The notes under the pieces were generated by a model. It was not told where the DNA came from, did no database searches, and worked only from the letters and a program-made list of their open reading frames with translations. A stretch of DNA of 27,672 nt from Merdimonas faecigallinarum (GTDB lineage Bacteria > Bacillota > Clostridia > Lachnospirales > Lachnospiraceae), in the NCBI GenBank assembly GCA_019119285.1, contig DWXJ01000055.1, positions 1-27,672 of the forward strand, given 5' to 3'. Position numbers and translations under genes: made by a program. Below are positions 14,878 through 21,771 of the stretch, one piece after another; the stretch's first letter is position 1; each line of letters starts with the position of its first letter.

Positions 14878-15608
14878 CCCTTTATGTAATCATTATTCTT
14901 GCAAATCTTCTGGTGGGCGGCATGATCGGCCTGACCGGGATCGCGGGATTTCTCCTGCCCATGTTGTATTCCGGTTTTCTGGGAATGCCCGCATCCCAGG
15001 GGCTGGCCTTAAGTTTTTTTGCCTTTCTGATCTCCGGCGTGCTGGGGTCTTACAATTACTATAAAGCCAAAAATCTGGATCTTAAGCTGGCGCTTATCGT
15101 CAGTGCGGGGAGCCTCATCGGAGCCGCGCTGGGCGTGCGGCTCAACCTTCTTATTGATGAAGAGATCGTAAAGCGGATCCTTTATCTGGTGGTGCTGGCA
15201 TCCGGAATCTCCATCCTCTTTCGGAAAGAGAAGAAAGAGGAAGGGAAGGCGGCGGCAGAGCTGCCGGCCGGCATCTGTGTGGCATTTGGTCTGGTAACGG
15301 GAGCTTTGTGCGCTCTTTCCGGGGCAGGCGGACCGATCCTGGTCATGCCGCTTCTGGTGGTCTTTGGCGTGCCGGTCAAAACTGCAGTGGGAGTGGCGCT
15401 GTTTAACTCCATCTTTATCGCCATTCCCTCCTGCATCGGCTACAGCCTGCAGTGTGATCCCGCGGAAATGGCGGTGCTGCTTGCAGTCTCTATGATCAGC
15501 CACGGCATCGGTGTGTGGGCGGGCAGCAGAAACACTTCCTTTTTAAAACCGGAGGCGCTGAAAAAGGCGTGGCGGTCTTTTCTGTATTGCTGGCAGTCTT
15601 TAAGCTGA
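14874..15608 (+). CDS. TauE/SafE-type permease, C-terminus frameshifted
   Basis: A 244-residue integral membrane protein with about 7-8 helices. Duplicated family motifs are GMIGLTGIAGFLLPMLYSGF early and ALCALSGAGGPILVMPLLVV later. The family exports or imports small organic anions such as sulfite or sulfoacetate. The start ATG 14874 overlaps the amidohydrolase stop. At 15561-15567 (AAAAAGG) one base seems to be missing. The encoded tail becomes WRSFLYCWQSLS, whereas the alternative frame gives GVAVFSVLLAVFKLITG and a stop at TAG 15617-15619, a normal final helix for the family. Function with the altered tail is uncertain. Confidence 0.82.
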   Translation: MTLYVIIILANLLVGGMIGLTGIAGFLLPMLYSGFLGMPASQGLALSFFAFLISGVLGSYNYYKAKNLDLKLALIVSAGSLIGAALGVRLNLLIDEEIVKRILYLVVLASGISILFRKEKKEEGKAAAELPAGICVAFGLVTGALCALSGAGGPILVMPLLVVFGVPVKTAVGVALFNSIFIAIPSCIGYSLQCDPAEMAVLLAVSMISHGIGVWAGSRNTSFLKPEALKKAWRSFLYCWQSLS

Positions 15609-15815
15609 TTACGGGGTAGATGCTTTGTCATTTTCTGCCTCTATTACTTTCTCAAAGCCGGTCAGGGCGGCAAAAGGCGCGAAGATCTTGGCCCGGTCGG
15701 CTACCGGCATCCGGGGATGGCGGATGCGGGAATCTGGACTGTCCGGCCTGGATTGCCCGATAATGTCGCCGTAGAGCCGGGCGGCGCGGGTGTTTTGTGA
15801 CGGACAGGTGTTCAT
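15609..15815 (-). CDS. YolD-like small protein
   Basis: A 68-residue protein containing RAARLYGDIIG and then HPRMPVADRAKIFAPFAALT. This matches the MS/PxxDRAxxFxPFxALTG signature of YolD-like proteins, which are commonly encoded next to Y-family polymerases in Firmicutes. The start ATG (13-15 of the 158xx block) overlaps the polymerase stop as ATGA, so the pair is translationally coupled. Its role is unproven; a UmuD-like accessory function has been suggested for the family. Its 3' end converges with the permease gene. Confidence 0.7.
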   Translation of the reverse strand: MNTCPSQNTRAARLYGDIIGQSRPDSPDSRIRHPRMPVADRAKIFAPFAALTGFEKVIEAENDKASTP

Positions 15816-17170
15816 GCCCGATGACCTCCAATCTGCTGATGGCGTTCTCTGGCAGTGGCGCCATCCTGCAGGCTGGTGCCCTTTAGAATGGCGTTTTTTC
15901 CATACTTTTTTCGGATCTCCAGTATAATACGCTGGAGATTTTTTTCTTTTTCCAGCTTTTCCGGGTCGGAAAACAGGTCGAATTGTAGATAGTTGTCCGG
16001 GACCACGCGGTTGGCGGTCACCGTGACCCGGCGGACGAAGCGGGACGGGTCCACGATCCGGTCATACAGATCCAGAACGGCCCGGCGGATCTTCTCCGGA
16101 CTGGAAGAAGGGGTTTTTAAGTTGGCAGTTCCATGGGCGGTTCCGGGAAGGTCTCCGCCAGAGCGGTCGTAACCGATATGGAGAGTGACGGAGTCTGTGG
16201 CAAGTTCTTTTGCACTTAGTTCCAGGATCAGTTCATCGATCATCTCCAGGACAATGATGCGGGCTCTGGAATAAGGATAAGAACTTTGCAGGACCTGCCC
16301 GCTGCCAAGGGAATTGCTGCCCGGCCGATAGCGCTTGATATCAGCCATCGTGCAGGGCTCCAGTCCCCAGGCGTGGTCGATGAGAAGTTCGGCGTCAATG
16401 CCAAAGGTCTGATAGAGCCATTCCTCCTGATCGATAGAGGCTCTTGCCAGGTCACCCATGGTGAAGATCTGCCTCTTTTCCAGAGTGCCGGCGGTTCCCC
16501 GGCCGATCCGCCAGAAATCCGTAAGAGGCCGGTGATCCCAGAGCTGATATTTGTAAGATGTTTCGTCCAGTTCTCCGATGCGCGTGCCGTCTGCGTCTGC
16601 TTCGGCATGCTTGGCCATAATGTCCATGGCGATCTTGCAAAGATAGAGATTGGTGCCGATCCCGGCAGTGCCGGTAATGCCGGTGGTCTTCAGTACATCC
16701 TGCAAAATGGTTCTGGTAAGCTGCCGGGCGGTGGTATGGTAGAGCGCAAGATAACGGCTGACATCCAGGAAACATTCGTCAATGGAATAAACATGGATGT
16801 CTTCCGGGCTTACATATTTCAGGTAGATGGCGTAGATCCTGCCGGAATACTGCATGTAGAGGGACATCCGCGGTGGCGCGGTGATAAACGGCACCGTTTT
16901 ACCGGTCCGCTTCCGAAGATCTGCCAGCACCTGATGCACCTCAAAGAGCCTGCTGCGCCCGGACAGGCCATATTTTTTCAGGGAAGGAGAGACGGCCAGG
17001 CAGATGGTTTTGTCCGTGCGGGACGGGTCGGCGACCACCAGATTGGTGGTAAGTGGATCCAGGCCCCGCTCCACGCATTCAACGGAGGCATAAAAGCTTT
17101 TCAGATCAATGGCAACATAGGTATAGGGCGGGGCGGATGACAAAGACTGGTGTTGTGCGGAATGTTCCAT
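15812..17170 (-). CDS. Y-family DNA polymerase (DinB/UmuC-like)
   Basis: A 452-residue translesion polymerase. The catalytic segments are YVAIDLKSFYASVECVERGL (first Asp) and VYSIDECFLDVSRYL (Asp-Glu pair), with the GIGTNLYLCKIAMDIMAKHA helix. The little-finger region ends in a beta-clamp binding motif QFDLFSD. It is longer than typical DinB (about 350-410), matching the Firmicutes UvrX-like branch. ATG 17170 has AAAGGAGG upstream on the minus strand. Upstream lies a promoter with an overlapping LexA-type box (17226-17265), so it should be damage-inducible. YolD follows immediately. Confidence 0.93.
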   Translation of the reverse strand: MEHSAQHQSLSSAPPYTYVAIDLKSFYASVECVERGLDPLTTNLVVADPSRTDKTICLAVSPSLKKYGLSGRSRLFEVHQVLADLRKRTGKTVPFITAPPRMSLYMQYSGRIYAIYLKYVSPEDIHVYSIDECFLDVSRYLALYHTTARQLTRTILQDVLKTTGITGTAGIGTNLYLCKIAMDIMAKHAEADADGTRIGELDETSYKYQLWDHRPLTDFWRIGRGTAGTLEKRQIFTMGDLARASIDQEEWLYQTFGIDAELLIDHAWGLEPCTMADIKRYRPGSNSLGSGQVLQSSYPYSRARIIVLEMIDELILELSAKELATDSVTLHIGYDRSGGDLPGTAHGTANLKTPSSSPEKIRRAVLDLYDRIVDPSRFVRRVTVTANRVVPDNYLQFDLFSDPEKLEKEKNLQRIILEIRKKYGKNAILKGTSLQDGATARERHQQIGGHRA

Positions 17171-17225
17171 AAAGTGATGCCTCCTTTCACAGAAAATGTT
17201 TTGATTAGTATTTCATCTTAGAACC

Positions 17226-17254
17226 AGTATAATACATCCGAAGAGAAAAAGCAA
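17226..17254 (-). promoter_or_regulatory. Sigma-A promoter of the Y-polymerase/YolD operon
   Basis: On the minus strand, TTGCTT (17254-17249), a 17-nt spacer, then TATACT (17231-17226). It overlaps the LexA-type box at its -35 end. Confidence 0.65.
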
Positions 17255-17265
17255 ACATATGTTCG
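17252..17265. promoter_or_regulatory. LexA (SOS) box
   Basis: CAAACATATGTTCG differs from the Firmicutes LexA consensus palindrome CGAACATATGTTCG by one base. It overlaps the -35 of the minus-strand polymerase promoter, so bound LexA would block transcription until DNA damage. The plus-strand promoter of the FMN riboswitch starts 13 nt away, so some effect on that side is possible. Confidence 0.75.
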
Positions 17266-17277
17266 AATAAAAAACTC

Positions 17278-17307
17278 TTGAAATATGGTGCGGGTATGGA
17301 TTATAAT
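17278..17307 (+). promoter_or_regulatory. Sigma-A promoter of the FMN riboswitch-ribU unit
   Basis: TTGAAA (17278-17283), an 18-nt spacer, then TATAAT (17302-17307), ending about 20 nt before the riboswitch aptamer. Confidence 0.6.
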
Positions 17308-17324
17308 AATTTCTGGAAAAAGAA

Positions 17325-17438
17325 AATTCTTCGGGGTCGGGTGCAAGTCCCAACCGGCGGTAGAGTCCGCGACCCGCATTTTGCGGCTGATCCGGTGAGA
17401 TTCCGGAACCGACAGTATAGTCTGGATGAGAGAAGAGT
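17325..17438 (+). ncRNA. FMN riboswitch (RFN element)
   Basis: Conserved aptamer blocks appear in order: CTTCGGGGTCGGGTGCAAGT, CCCAACCGGCGGTAGAGTCC, GCCCGC-like variable stem, GATCCGGTGAGATTCCGGAA, CCGACAGTATAGTCTGGATG and AGAGAAG. FMN binding is known to cause premature termination or to block translation. Here it is followed by a terminator and by a riboflavin transporter gene, the expected target. Confidence 0.95.
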
Positions 17439-17466
17439 TGTGTGATAGAAGAAATGAATGGTAGAA

Positions 17467-17497
17467 CCCCGATGCCGCTGGCTTCGGGAGTTTTTTA
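17467..17497 (+). terminator. Expression-platform terminator of the FMN riboswitch
   Basis: CCCGATGCC-GCT-GGCTTCGGG forms a stem with one T-T mismatch, followed by AG and six T. It lies between the aptamer and ribU and fits transcriptional attenuation in the presence of FMN. Confidence 0.85.
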
Positions 17498-17575
17498 TTT
17501 CACAGGAAATTGTTTTCTTATGAAATAAAAATGTTCCGTGAGGATCACACTGCGGCGGAAAGGAGAAAAGAAAAC

Positions 17576-18205
17576 ATGAGTACAGAAGTAATGCAAAATG
17601 TAAAGACAGGCTCCAGGAACAGAGTCCGCAAGATGGTGCAGGTGGGGATGCTGTCCGCGATCGCGGTGGTGTTGATGTTATTTGAGATCCCTCTGCCTTT
17701 TGCGCCCGCATTTTATGAGATTGATTTTAGCGAAGTCCCGGTGCTGGTGGGCTGTTTCGCCATGGGACCGGTAGCCGGCGTGGCAATTGAATTCTTAAAG
17801 ATTCTTTTGAACTTTGCGATTAACGGGACCACAACAGCCGGCGTAGGCGAGGTCGCAAATTTTCTGATCGGCTGTTCGCTGGTTGTTCCGGCGGCGCTGA
17901 TCTATAAATTTAAGAAAACCAGAAATGGAGCGATCATCGGTATGGCGGCAGGAACTGTGTTTATGACAGTTGTGGGATGCTTCCTCAACGCATTTGTGCT
18001 GCTGCCCACGTATGCGGTGGCGTTCGGCATGCCGGTCGACGGCCTGGTGCAGATGGGAACAGCGGTCAATTCAGCCATCACAAGCCTGACCACTTTCGTA
18101 TTATTTGCAGTGGCGCCGTTTAATCTGCTGAAAGGCGTGCTGGTATCCCTGATCGTATTTCTGATCTATAAGAAGATCAGCCCGGTTTTAAAAATGCACA
18201 GATAG
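17576..18205 (+). CDS. ribU: Riboflavin ECF transporter S component
   Basis: A 209-residue protein with about six membrane helices. RibU features include VGMLSAIAVVLMLFEIPLPF, FYEIDFSEVPVLVGCFAMGP and EFLKILLNFAINGTTTAGVG, followed by FLIGCSLVVPAALIY. It binds riboflavin outside the cell and works with the shared ECF energising module (not in this window). ATG 17576 has AAAGGAG 10 nt upstream; the open frame back to 17510 lies in the attenuator region and is rejected. The FMN riboswitch upstream independently supports the assignment. Confidence 0.95.
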   Translation: MSTEVMQNVKTGSRNRVRKMVQVGMLSAIAVVLMLFEIPLPFAPAFYEIDFSEVPVLVGCFAMGPVAGVAIEFLKILLNFAINGTTTAGVGEVANFLIGCSLVVPAALIYKFKKTRNGAIIGMAAGTVFMTVVGCFLNAFVLLPTYAVAFGMPVDGLVQMGTAVNSAITSLTTFVLFAVAPFNLLKGVLVSLIVFLIYKKISPVLKMHR

Positions 18206-18240
18206 GTGCATCCTGACATTTGGAGACATTCTTTCACCTG

Positions 18241-18284
18241 GGGCGGAAAAGCGCCGGAATCCGGCGCTGCCGCTCCTTTTATTC
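18241..18284 (+). terminator. Probable terminator after ribU
   Basis: A nested hairpin with inner arms AGCGCC/GGCGCT and outer GCGG/CCGC is followed by CTCCTTTTATT. The T-run is short. It sits 36 nt after the ribU stop. Confidence 0.5.
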
Positions 18285-18298
18285 TGCCGGGAGGCAGA

Positions 18299-18358
18299 TG
18301 GGGACGGGGGATTTTTTAAACGGGGACGGGGGATTTTTGGAAATCCCCCGTCCCCATT
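18299..18358. repeat. GC-rich palindromic repeat, copy 3 (with duplicated left arm)
   Basis: The core GGGGACGGGGGATTT occurs twice in tandem (18301-18315 and 18322-18336). It faces a single right arm AAATCCCCCGTCCCC (18341-18355), so two alternative hairpins are possible. The element shares its core with copies at 5578-5633 and 8418-8461. Its outer right end merges with the -35 of the next promoter. Confidence 0.88.
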
Positions 18359-18385
18359 GTTTTTTCTGTCCACAGTTGGTATAAT
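18357..18385 (+). promoter_or_regulatory. Sigma-A promoter of the NeuD/NahK-like fusion gene
   Basis: TTGTTT (18357-18362), a 17-nt spacer, then TATAAT (18380-18385), 35 nt before the start codon. The first bases of the -35 belong to the end of palindrome copy 3. Confidence 0.6.
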
Positions 18386-18420
18386 GGCTGTAGTCAAATT
18401 TTAGGAGTCGAGGGAAGCAA

Positions 18421-20049
18421 ATGAAAAGTTTATTGATTTTAGGAGCAGGCGGGTTTGGACATATGATCCGGGAGACTGCCGGGATGCTCGGATATGAGAA
18501 GGTATCCTTTCTGGATGATGCGGCAAAGGATCCGGATGTAGTTGGAAAATGTTGTGATTACCAGGATTTCCTGGGTGTTTATGATACGGCAGTGGCGGCC
18601 CTTGGGGACAACGGCATGCGCCTGTACTGGACGGAGAAGCTGATGGAGGCGGGCTACCAGGTTCCGGCCATCATCCATCCTTCGGCAGTGGTGAGCCCCA
18701 GCGCGGTGATCGGCCAGGGAAGTTTTGTCCTGCAGCGGGCAGTGGTCAATACCCGTACCGTGGTGGAGCATGGCGTGCTGATCAACAGCGGCGCGGTGAT
18801 CGACCATGATTCTTATATTGCAAGCGGCGCTCACATCGGGCTTGGCAGTGTGGTGAAGTCGAACTGTACCATTTCGTCTAAGCGCAAGGTGGAGGCAGGA
18901 GAAGTGATCTTCTCTACCCGCAGGAAGATTGACGGTGTCACAGACCGGAATCTGGAGGATGCGATCTATGCCTTTGGCTTCGGCCCGAGATGCAGTTATG
19001 TGAAACCTTTTGGAGCAGGCCATATCAATGAGACCTACGCGGTGTATATGCCGTCTCCGGAAGGAGAGGACGTGCTGGCCTATGTGCTTCAGCGGGTGAA
19101 CAGCAACGTGTTCAAGGATCCGGCAGGAGTGATGGAAAATATTTTCGGCGTCACAGAGTATATGCGCGGCGTGATCCGAAGAGAGGGCGGCGATCCGGAC
19201 AGGGAGACGCTTTCCTATATCAAGACAAAGAGCGGTCTTAATTATTTTGAGGACAGTGAAGGCGAGCCCTGGAGATGTTATAATTTCATTCCGGATTCTG
19301 AGTGCTATCAGTTGGTGGAAAATCCGGAACAGCTCTATGAGGCGGGCAGCAGTTTCGGCCATTTCTTAAAGCAGCTGATCGAATATCCGGCGTCTGGCTT
19401 AAAGGAGACCATTCCGGATTTCCATCATACGGCAAAACGCTATCAGGCATTTCAGGTGGCTGTGGACCGGGATCTGAAAAACCGGGCCCATACCTGCGAG
19501 CCGGAGATCGCATTTGTGAAAAACAGAAAAGAAGACTGCAGCGTACTGGTGAGCCAGCAGGAGGAGGGAGCACTTCCGCTGCGTGTGACCCATAACGATA
19601 CCAAACTGAATAACATTTTGTTTGACAGCAAGACAGGAAAAGGTCTTTGCGTCATCGACCTGGATACCATTATGCCGGGACTTGCGGCAAATGATTTCGG
19701 GGATTCCATCCGGTCCGGGGCGACGACCGGTGCAGAGGATGAGAAGAATCTGGATCTGGTGCATTTTGATCTGGAGCTGTATGAAGCTTACGTCAGAGGC
19801 TACCTGGAGGCGGCAGGCGAGGTGCTGACCCCGGCGGAGGTGGAGAGCCTTCCGTGGGGAGCAAGGCTGATGACCCTGGAGTGCGGCATGCGTTTCCTGA
19901 CAGATTATCTTCAGGGGGATACGTACTTTAAGACTGCATATCCGGAGCACAACCTGGTGCGCGCCCGTACTCAGTTCCGTCTGGTAGAAGAGATGGAGCA
20001 GCAGTTTGAAAAGATGCAGGAACTGGCAAGAAAATACGCAGGCATTTAG
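18421..20049 (+). CDS. Fusion: NeuD-like sugar O-acyltransferase + NahK-like sugar kinase (APH fold)
   Basis: A 542-residue two-domain protein. Residues 1 to about 175 have a NeuD/PglD-type N-terminus (LLILGAGGFGHMIRETAG). A left-handed beta-helix with hexapeptide periodicity follows (IIHPSAVVSPSAVIGQGSFV, VLINSGAVIDHDSYIASGAH; likely catalytic His129). Residues about 190-540 are an aminoglycoside-phosphotransferase-fold kinase closely resembling N-acetylhexosamine 1-kinases: YVLQRVNSNVFKDPAGVMEN, catalytic loop THNDTKLNNILFD (391-398) and metal site VIDLDTIMPGLAANDFGDSI. NahK-type kinases phosphorylate GlcNAc/GalNAc at C1. The frame is continuous with no internal stop. A joint role in amino-sugar activation or acylation is inference. 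Confidence 0.88.
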   Translation: MKSLLILGAGGFGHMIRETAGMLGYEKVSFLDDAAKDPDVVGKCCDYQDFLGVYDTAVAALGDNGMRLYWTEKLMEAGYQVPAIIHPSAVVSPSAVIGQGSFVLQRAVVNTRTVVEHGVLINSGAVIDHDSYIASGAHIGLGSVVKSNCTISSKRKVEAGEVIFSTRRKIDGVTDRNLEDAIYAFGFGPRCSYVKPFGAGHINETYAVYMPSPEGEDVLAYVLQRVNSNVFKDPAGVMENIFGVTEYMRGVIRREGGDPDRETLSYIKTKSGLNYFEDSEGEPWRCYNFIPDSECYQLVENPEQLYEAGSSFGHFLKQLIEYPASGLKETIPDFHHTAKRYQAFQVAVDRDLKNRAHTCEPEIAFVKNRKEDCSVLVSQQEEGALPLRVTHNDTKLNNILFDSKTGKGLCVIDLDTIMPGLAANDFGDSIRSGATTGAEDEKNLDLVHFDLELYEAYVRGYLEAAGEVLTPAEVESLPWGARLMTLECGMRFLTDYLQGDTYFKTAYPEHNLVRARTQFRLVEEMEQQFEKMQELARKYAGI

Positions 20050-20077
20050 TCTGGCCTGGCAGAAGGGAGGCGCAAAA

Positions 20078-20578
20078 ATGCCGGTAGAAGTAAATGTAAA
20101 AATGAATGTAGAGAACATGACGGACTTCATGTTTTATCATATTTATTCCGGTTCCGTGGGGAGGATCACCCTGGGACTTGGCGCTCTGAACGTGGGGTGT
20201 GTCATCGCCTTTATTATGAAAGGGGATTACCTGATGACCGCGCTGTTTCTGTTGTTTGCGCTGTTGATCCTTGTGGCGTTCCCGTTCTACATCCGTAAAA
20301 AAGTGGCAAAGCAGATGGCGGATTCAGACCGGCTTGCCGTAAATGTAAATTATAAGTTTGACGAGGAAGGGATCGAGACAACCATCGACTCCGAGAACGG
20401 AAAAGCAGAGTGGCAGATGTTTAAAAAGGCGGCGGCCACAAAGAAAAATATTATTATCTATGACGCCGAGAAGCGGGCGGTGATCCTTCCGGTAGATCAG
20501 ATTGAGGAAGAAAAGGACGCGATCCTGGAACTGATCCGGAAACACATGCCGGCATCGGCAGTGAAGATCCGGAAATAA
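20078..20578 (+). CDS. YcxB-like membrane protein
   Basis: A 166-residue protein with two adjacent hydrophobic helices (VGRITLGLGALNVGCVIAFI, TALFLLFALLILVAFPFYI). A C-terminal soluble domain reads VNYKFDEEGIETTIDSENGK and later AVILPVDQIEE. This arrangement fits YcxB-like domain proteins, which have no known function. ATG 20078 has AAGGGAGG upstream. The frame is open to 20006, but that part overlaps the previous gene and is unlikely to be translated. Confidence 0.78.
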   Translation: MPVEVNVKMNVENMTDFMFYHIYSGSVGRITLGLGALNVGCVIAFIMKGDYLMTALFLLFALLILVAFPFYIRKKVAKQMADSDRLAVNVNYKFDEEGIETTIDSENGKAEWQMFKKAAATKKNIIIYDAEKRAVILPVDQIEEEKDAILELIRKHMPASAVKIRK

Positions 20579-20611
20579 TCCCGGCAGATGGGGCGGTTAG
20601 AGAGGATAAGA

Positions 20612-21037
20612 ATGGTAACAGAGACATTTCAGGAAAAGGAAACCTATGAACTTGGCCGCAGGCTTGGCGAAGAAGCCAGAGCCGGCCAGGTCTATACGCT
20701 GATCGGAGATCTTGGCGTAGGAAAGACGGTATTTACCAAGGGCCTGGCGGCAGGACTTGGGATCACGGAGCCGGTCAGCAGCCCCACATTTACGATCGTA
20801 CAGGAATATGAGGAAGGGCGTCTGCCCTTCTATCATTTTGATGTCTACCGGATCGGCGATGTGGAAGAGATGGATGAGATCGGATATGAGGATTATATCT
20901 ACGGAGACGGTGTGTGCCTGATCGAGTGGGCGGACCTGATCCGGGAGATCCTGCCTGAACATTATACGGAAATTAAGATCGAAAAAGACGTGGAAAAAGG
21001 ATTTGATTATCGGAGGATCAGCATATGCGAGTATTAG
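20612..21037 (+). CDS. tsaE: tRNA t6A biosynthesis ATPase TsaE
   Basis: A 141-residue P-loop protein with Walker A GDLGVGKTVFTKGLAAGLGI, then SSPTFTIVQEY, YHFDVYRIGDVEEMDEIGYE and CLIEWADLI. TsaE supports the TsaB-TsaD complex that transfers threonylcarbamoyl to A37 of ANN-decoding tRNAs. ATG 20612 (AGAGAGGA upstream) gives the usual short N-terminus; in-frame ATG 20588 lacks a ribosome binding site. The 3' end overlaps tsaB by 13 nt. Confidence 0.93.
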   Translation: MVTETFQEKETYELGRRLGEEARAGQVYTLIGDLGVGKTVFTKGLAAGLGITEPVSSPTFTIVQEYEEGRLPFYHFDVYRIGDVEEMDEIGYEDYIYGDGVCLIEWADLIREILPEHYTEIKIEKDVEKGFDYRRISICEY

Positions 21038-21771
21038 CACTGGACAGTTCCGGCCTGGTGGCCAGCGTGGCTGTGGTAGAAGGGAAAGAAGGAAACGCGG
21101 ACGCATGCACCATTGCGGAATACACGGTTAATTACAAGAAAACTCATTCCCAGACGCTGCTGCCGATGCTGGATGAGGTGGCAAAGATGACGGATCTGGA
21201 TCTTGCGTCTATTGACGCGGTCGCAGTGGCGGCGGGTCCCGGTTCCTTTACCGGCCTGCGGATCGGATCGGCCACCGCAAAAGGACTGGGCCTGGCGCTT
21301 GAAAAACCGCTGATCCCGGTGCCGACTCTGGAGGGGCTGGCCTACAATCTGTGCGGCGTGGGGGGACTGGTGTGCCCCATCATGGATGCCAGAAGAGGAC
21401 AGGTCTATACGGGGATCTACCGGTTCCGGGACGGAGAACACCTGACGGTGGTGGAAGACCAGATGGCGGTCAGTATTGAGGAACTGGGCGAAAAGCTGAA
21501 AGCATACAAAGAAGAAGTGACGTTCCTGGGGGACGGTGTGCCGGTCTTCCGGGAGGTATTGGAGACACAGATCATGAAGGGGGAGAAGATCCGGTTCGCG
21601 CCGGCCAATATGAACCGGCAGCGGGCGGCATCAGTAGGAGCCCTTGGCCTGATCTATTATAAAGAAGGAAAGACCCAGACGGCAGAAGAACACAAGCCGG
21701 ATTACCTGCGGGTATCACAGGCGGAGCGGGAAAGAAAGGAGCGGATGGAACATGATACAGTTTCAATGTGA
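21025..21771 (+). CDS. tsaB: tRNA t6A biosynthesis protein TsaB
   Basis: A 248-residue ASKHA-fold partner of TsaD. It has VLALDSSGLVASVAVVEG at the N-terminus, the conserved VAVAAGPGSFTGLRIGSATA segment, and DARRGQVYTGIY. TsaB is an inactive paralogue that stabilises TsaD. The start lies inside tsaE, and the end overlaps the next gene by 20 nt. The last residues (QAERERKERMEHDTVSM) are read through the region that supplies the ribosome binding site of that next gene. Confidence 0.95.
   Translation: MRVLALDSSGLVASVAVVEGKEGNADACTIAEYTVNYKKTHSQTLLPMLDEVAKMTDLDLASIDAVAVAAGPGSFTGLRIGSATAKGLGLALEKPLIPVPTLEGLAYNLCGVGGLVCPIMDARRGQVYTGIYRFRDGEHLTVVEDQMAVSIEELGEKLKAYKEEVTFLGDGVPVFREVLETQIMKGEKIRFAPANMNRQRAASVGALGLIYYKEGKTQTAEEHKPDYLRVSQAERERKERMEHDTVSM

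Noticed and set aside
16286..17140. 284-codon plus-strand frame opposite the Y-family polymerase
   Set aside because: It is a shadow of the polymerase gene, which has catalytic motifs, a ribosome binding site and an SOS promoter on the minus strand.
18439..19362. 307-codon minus-strand frame
   Set aside because: Antisense to the NeuD/NahK fusion; no domain or start signal recognised.
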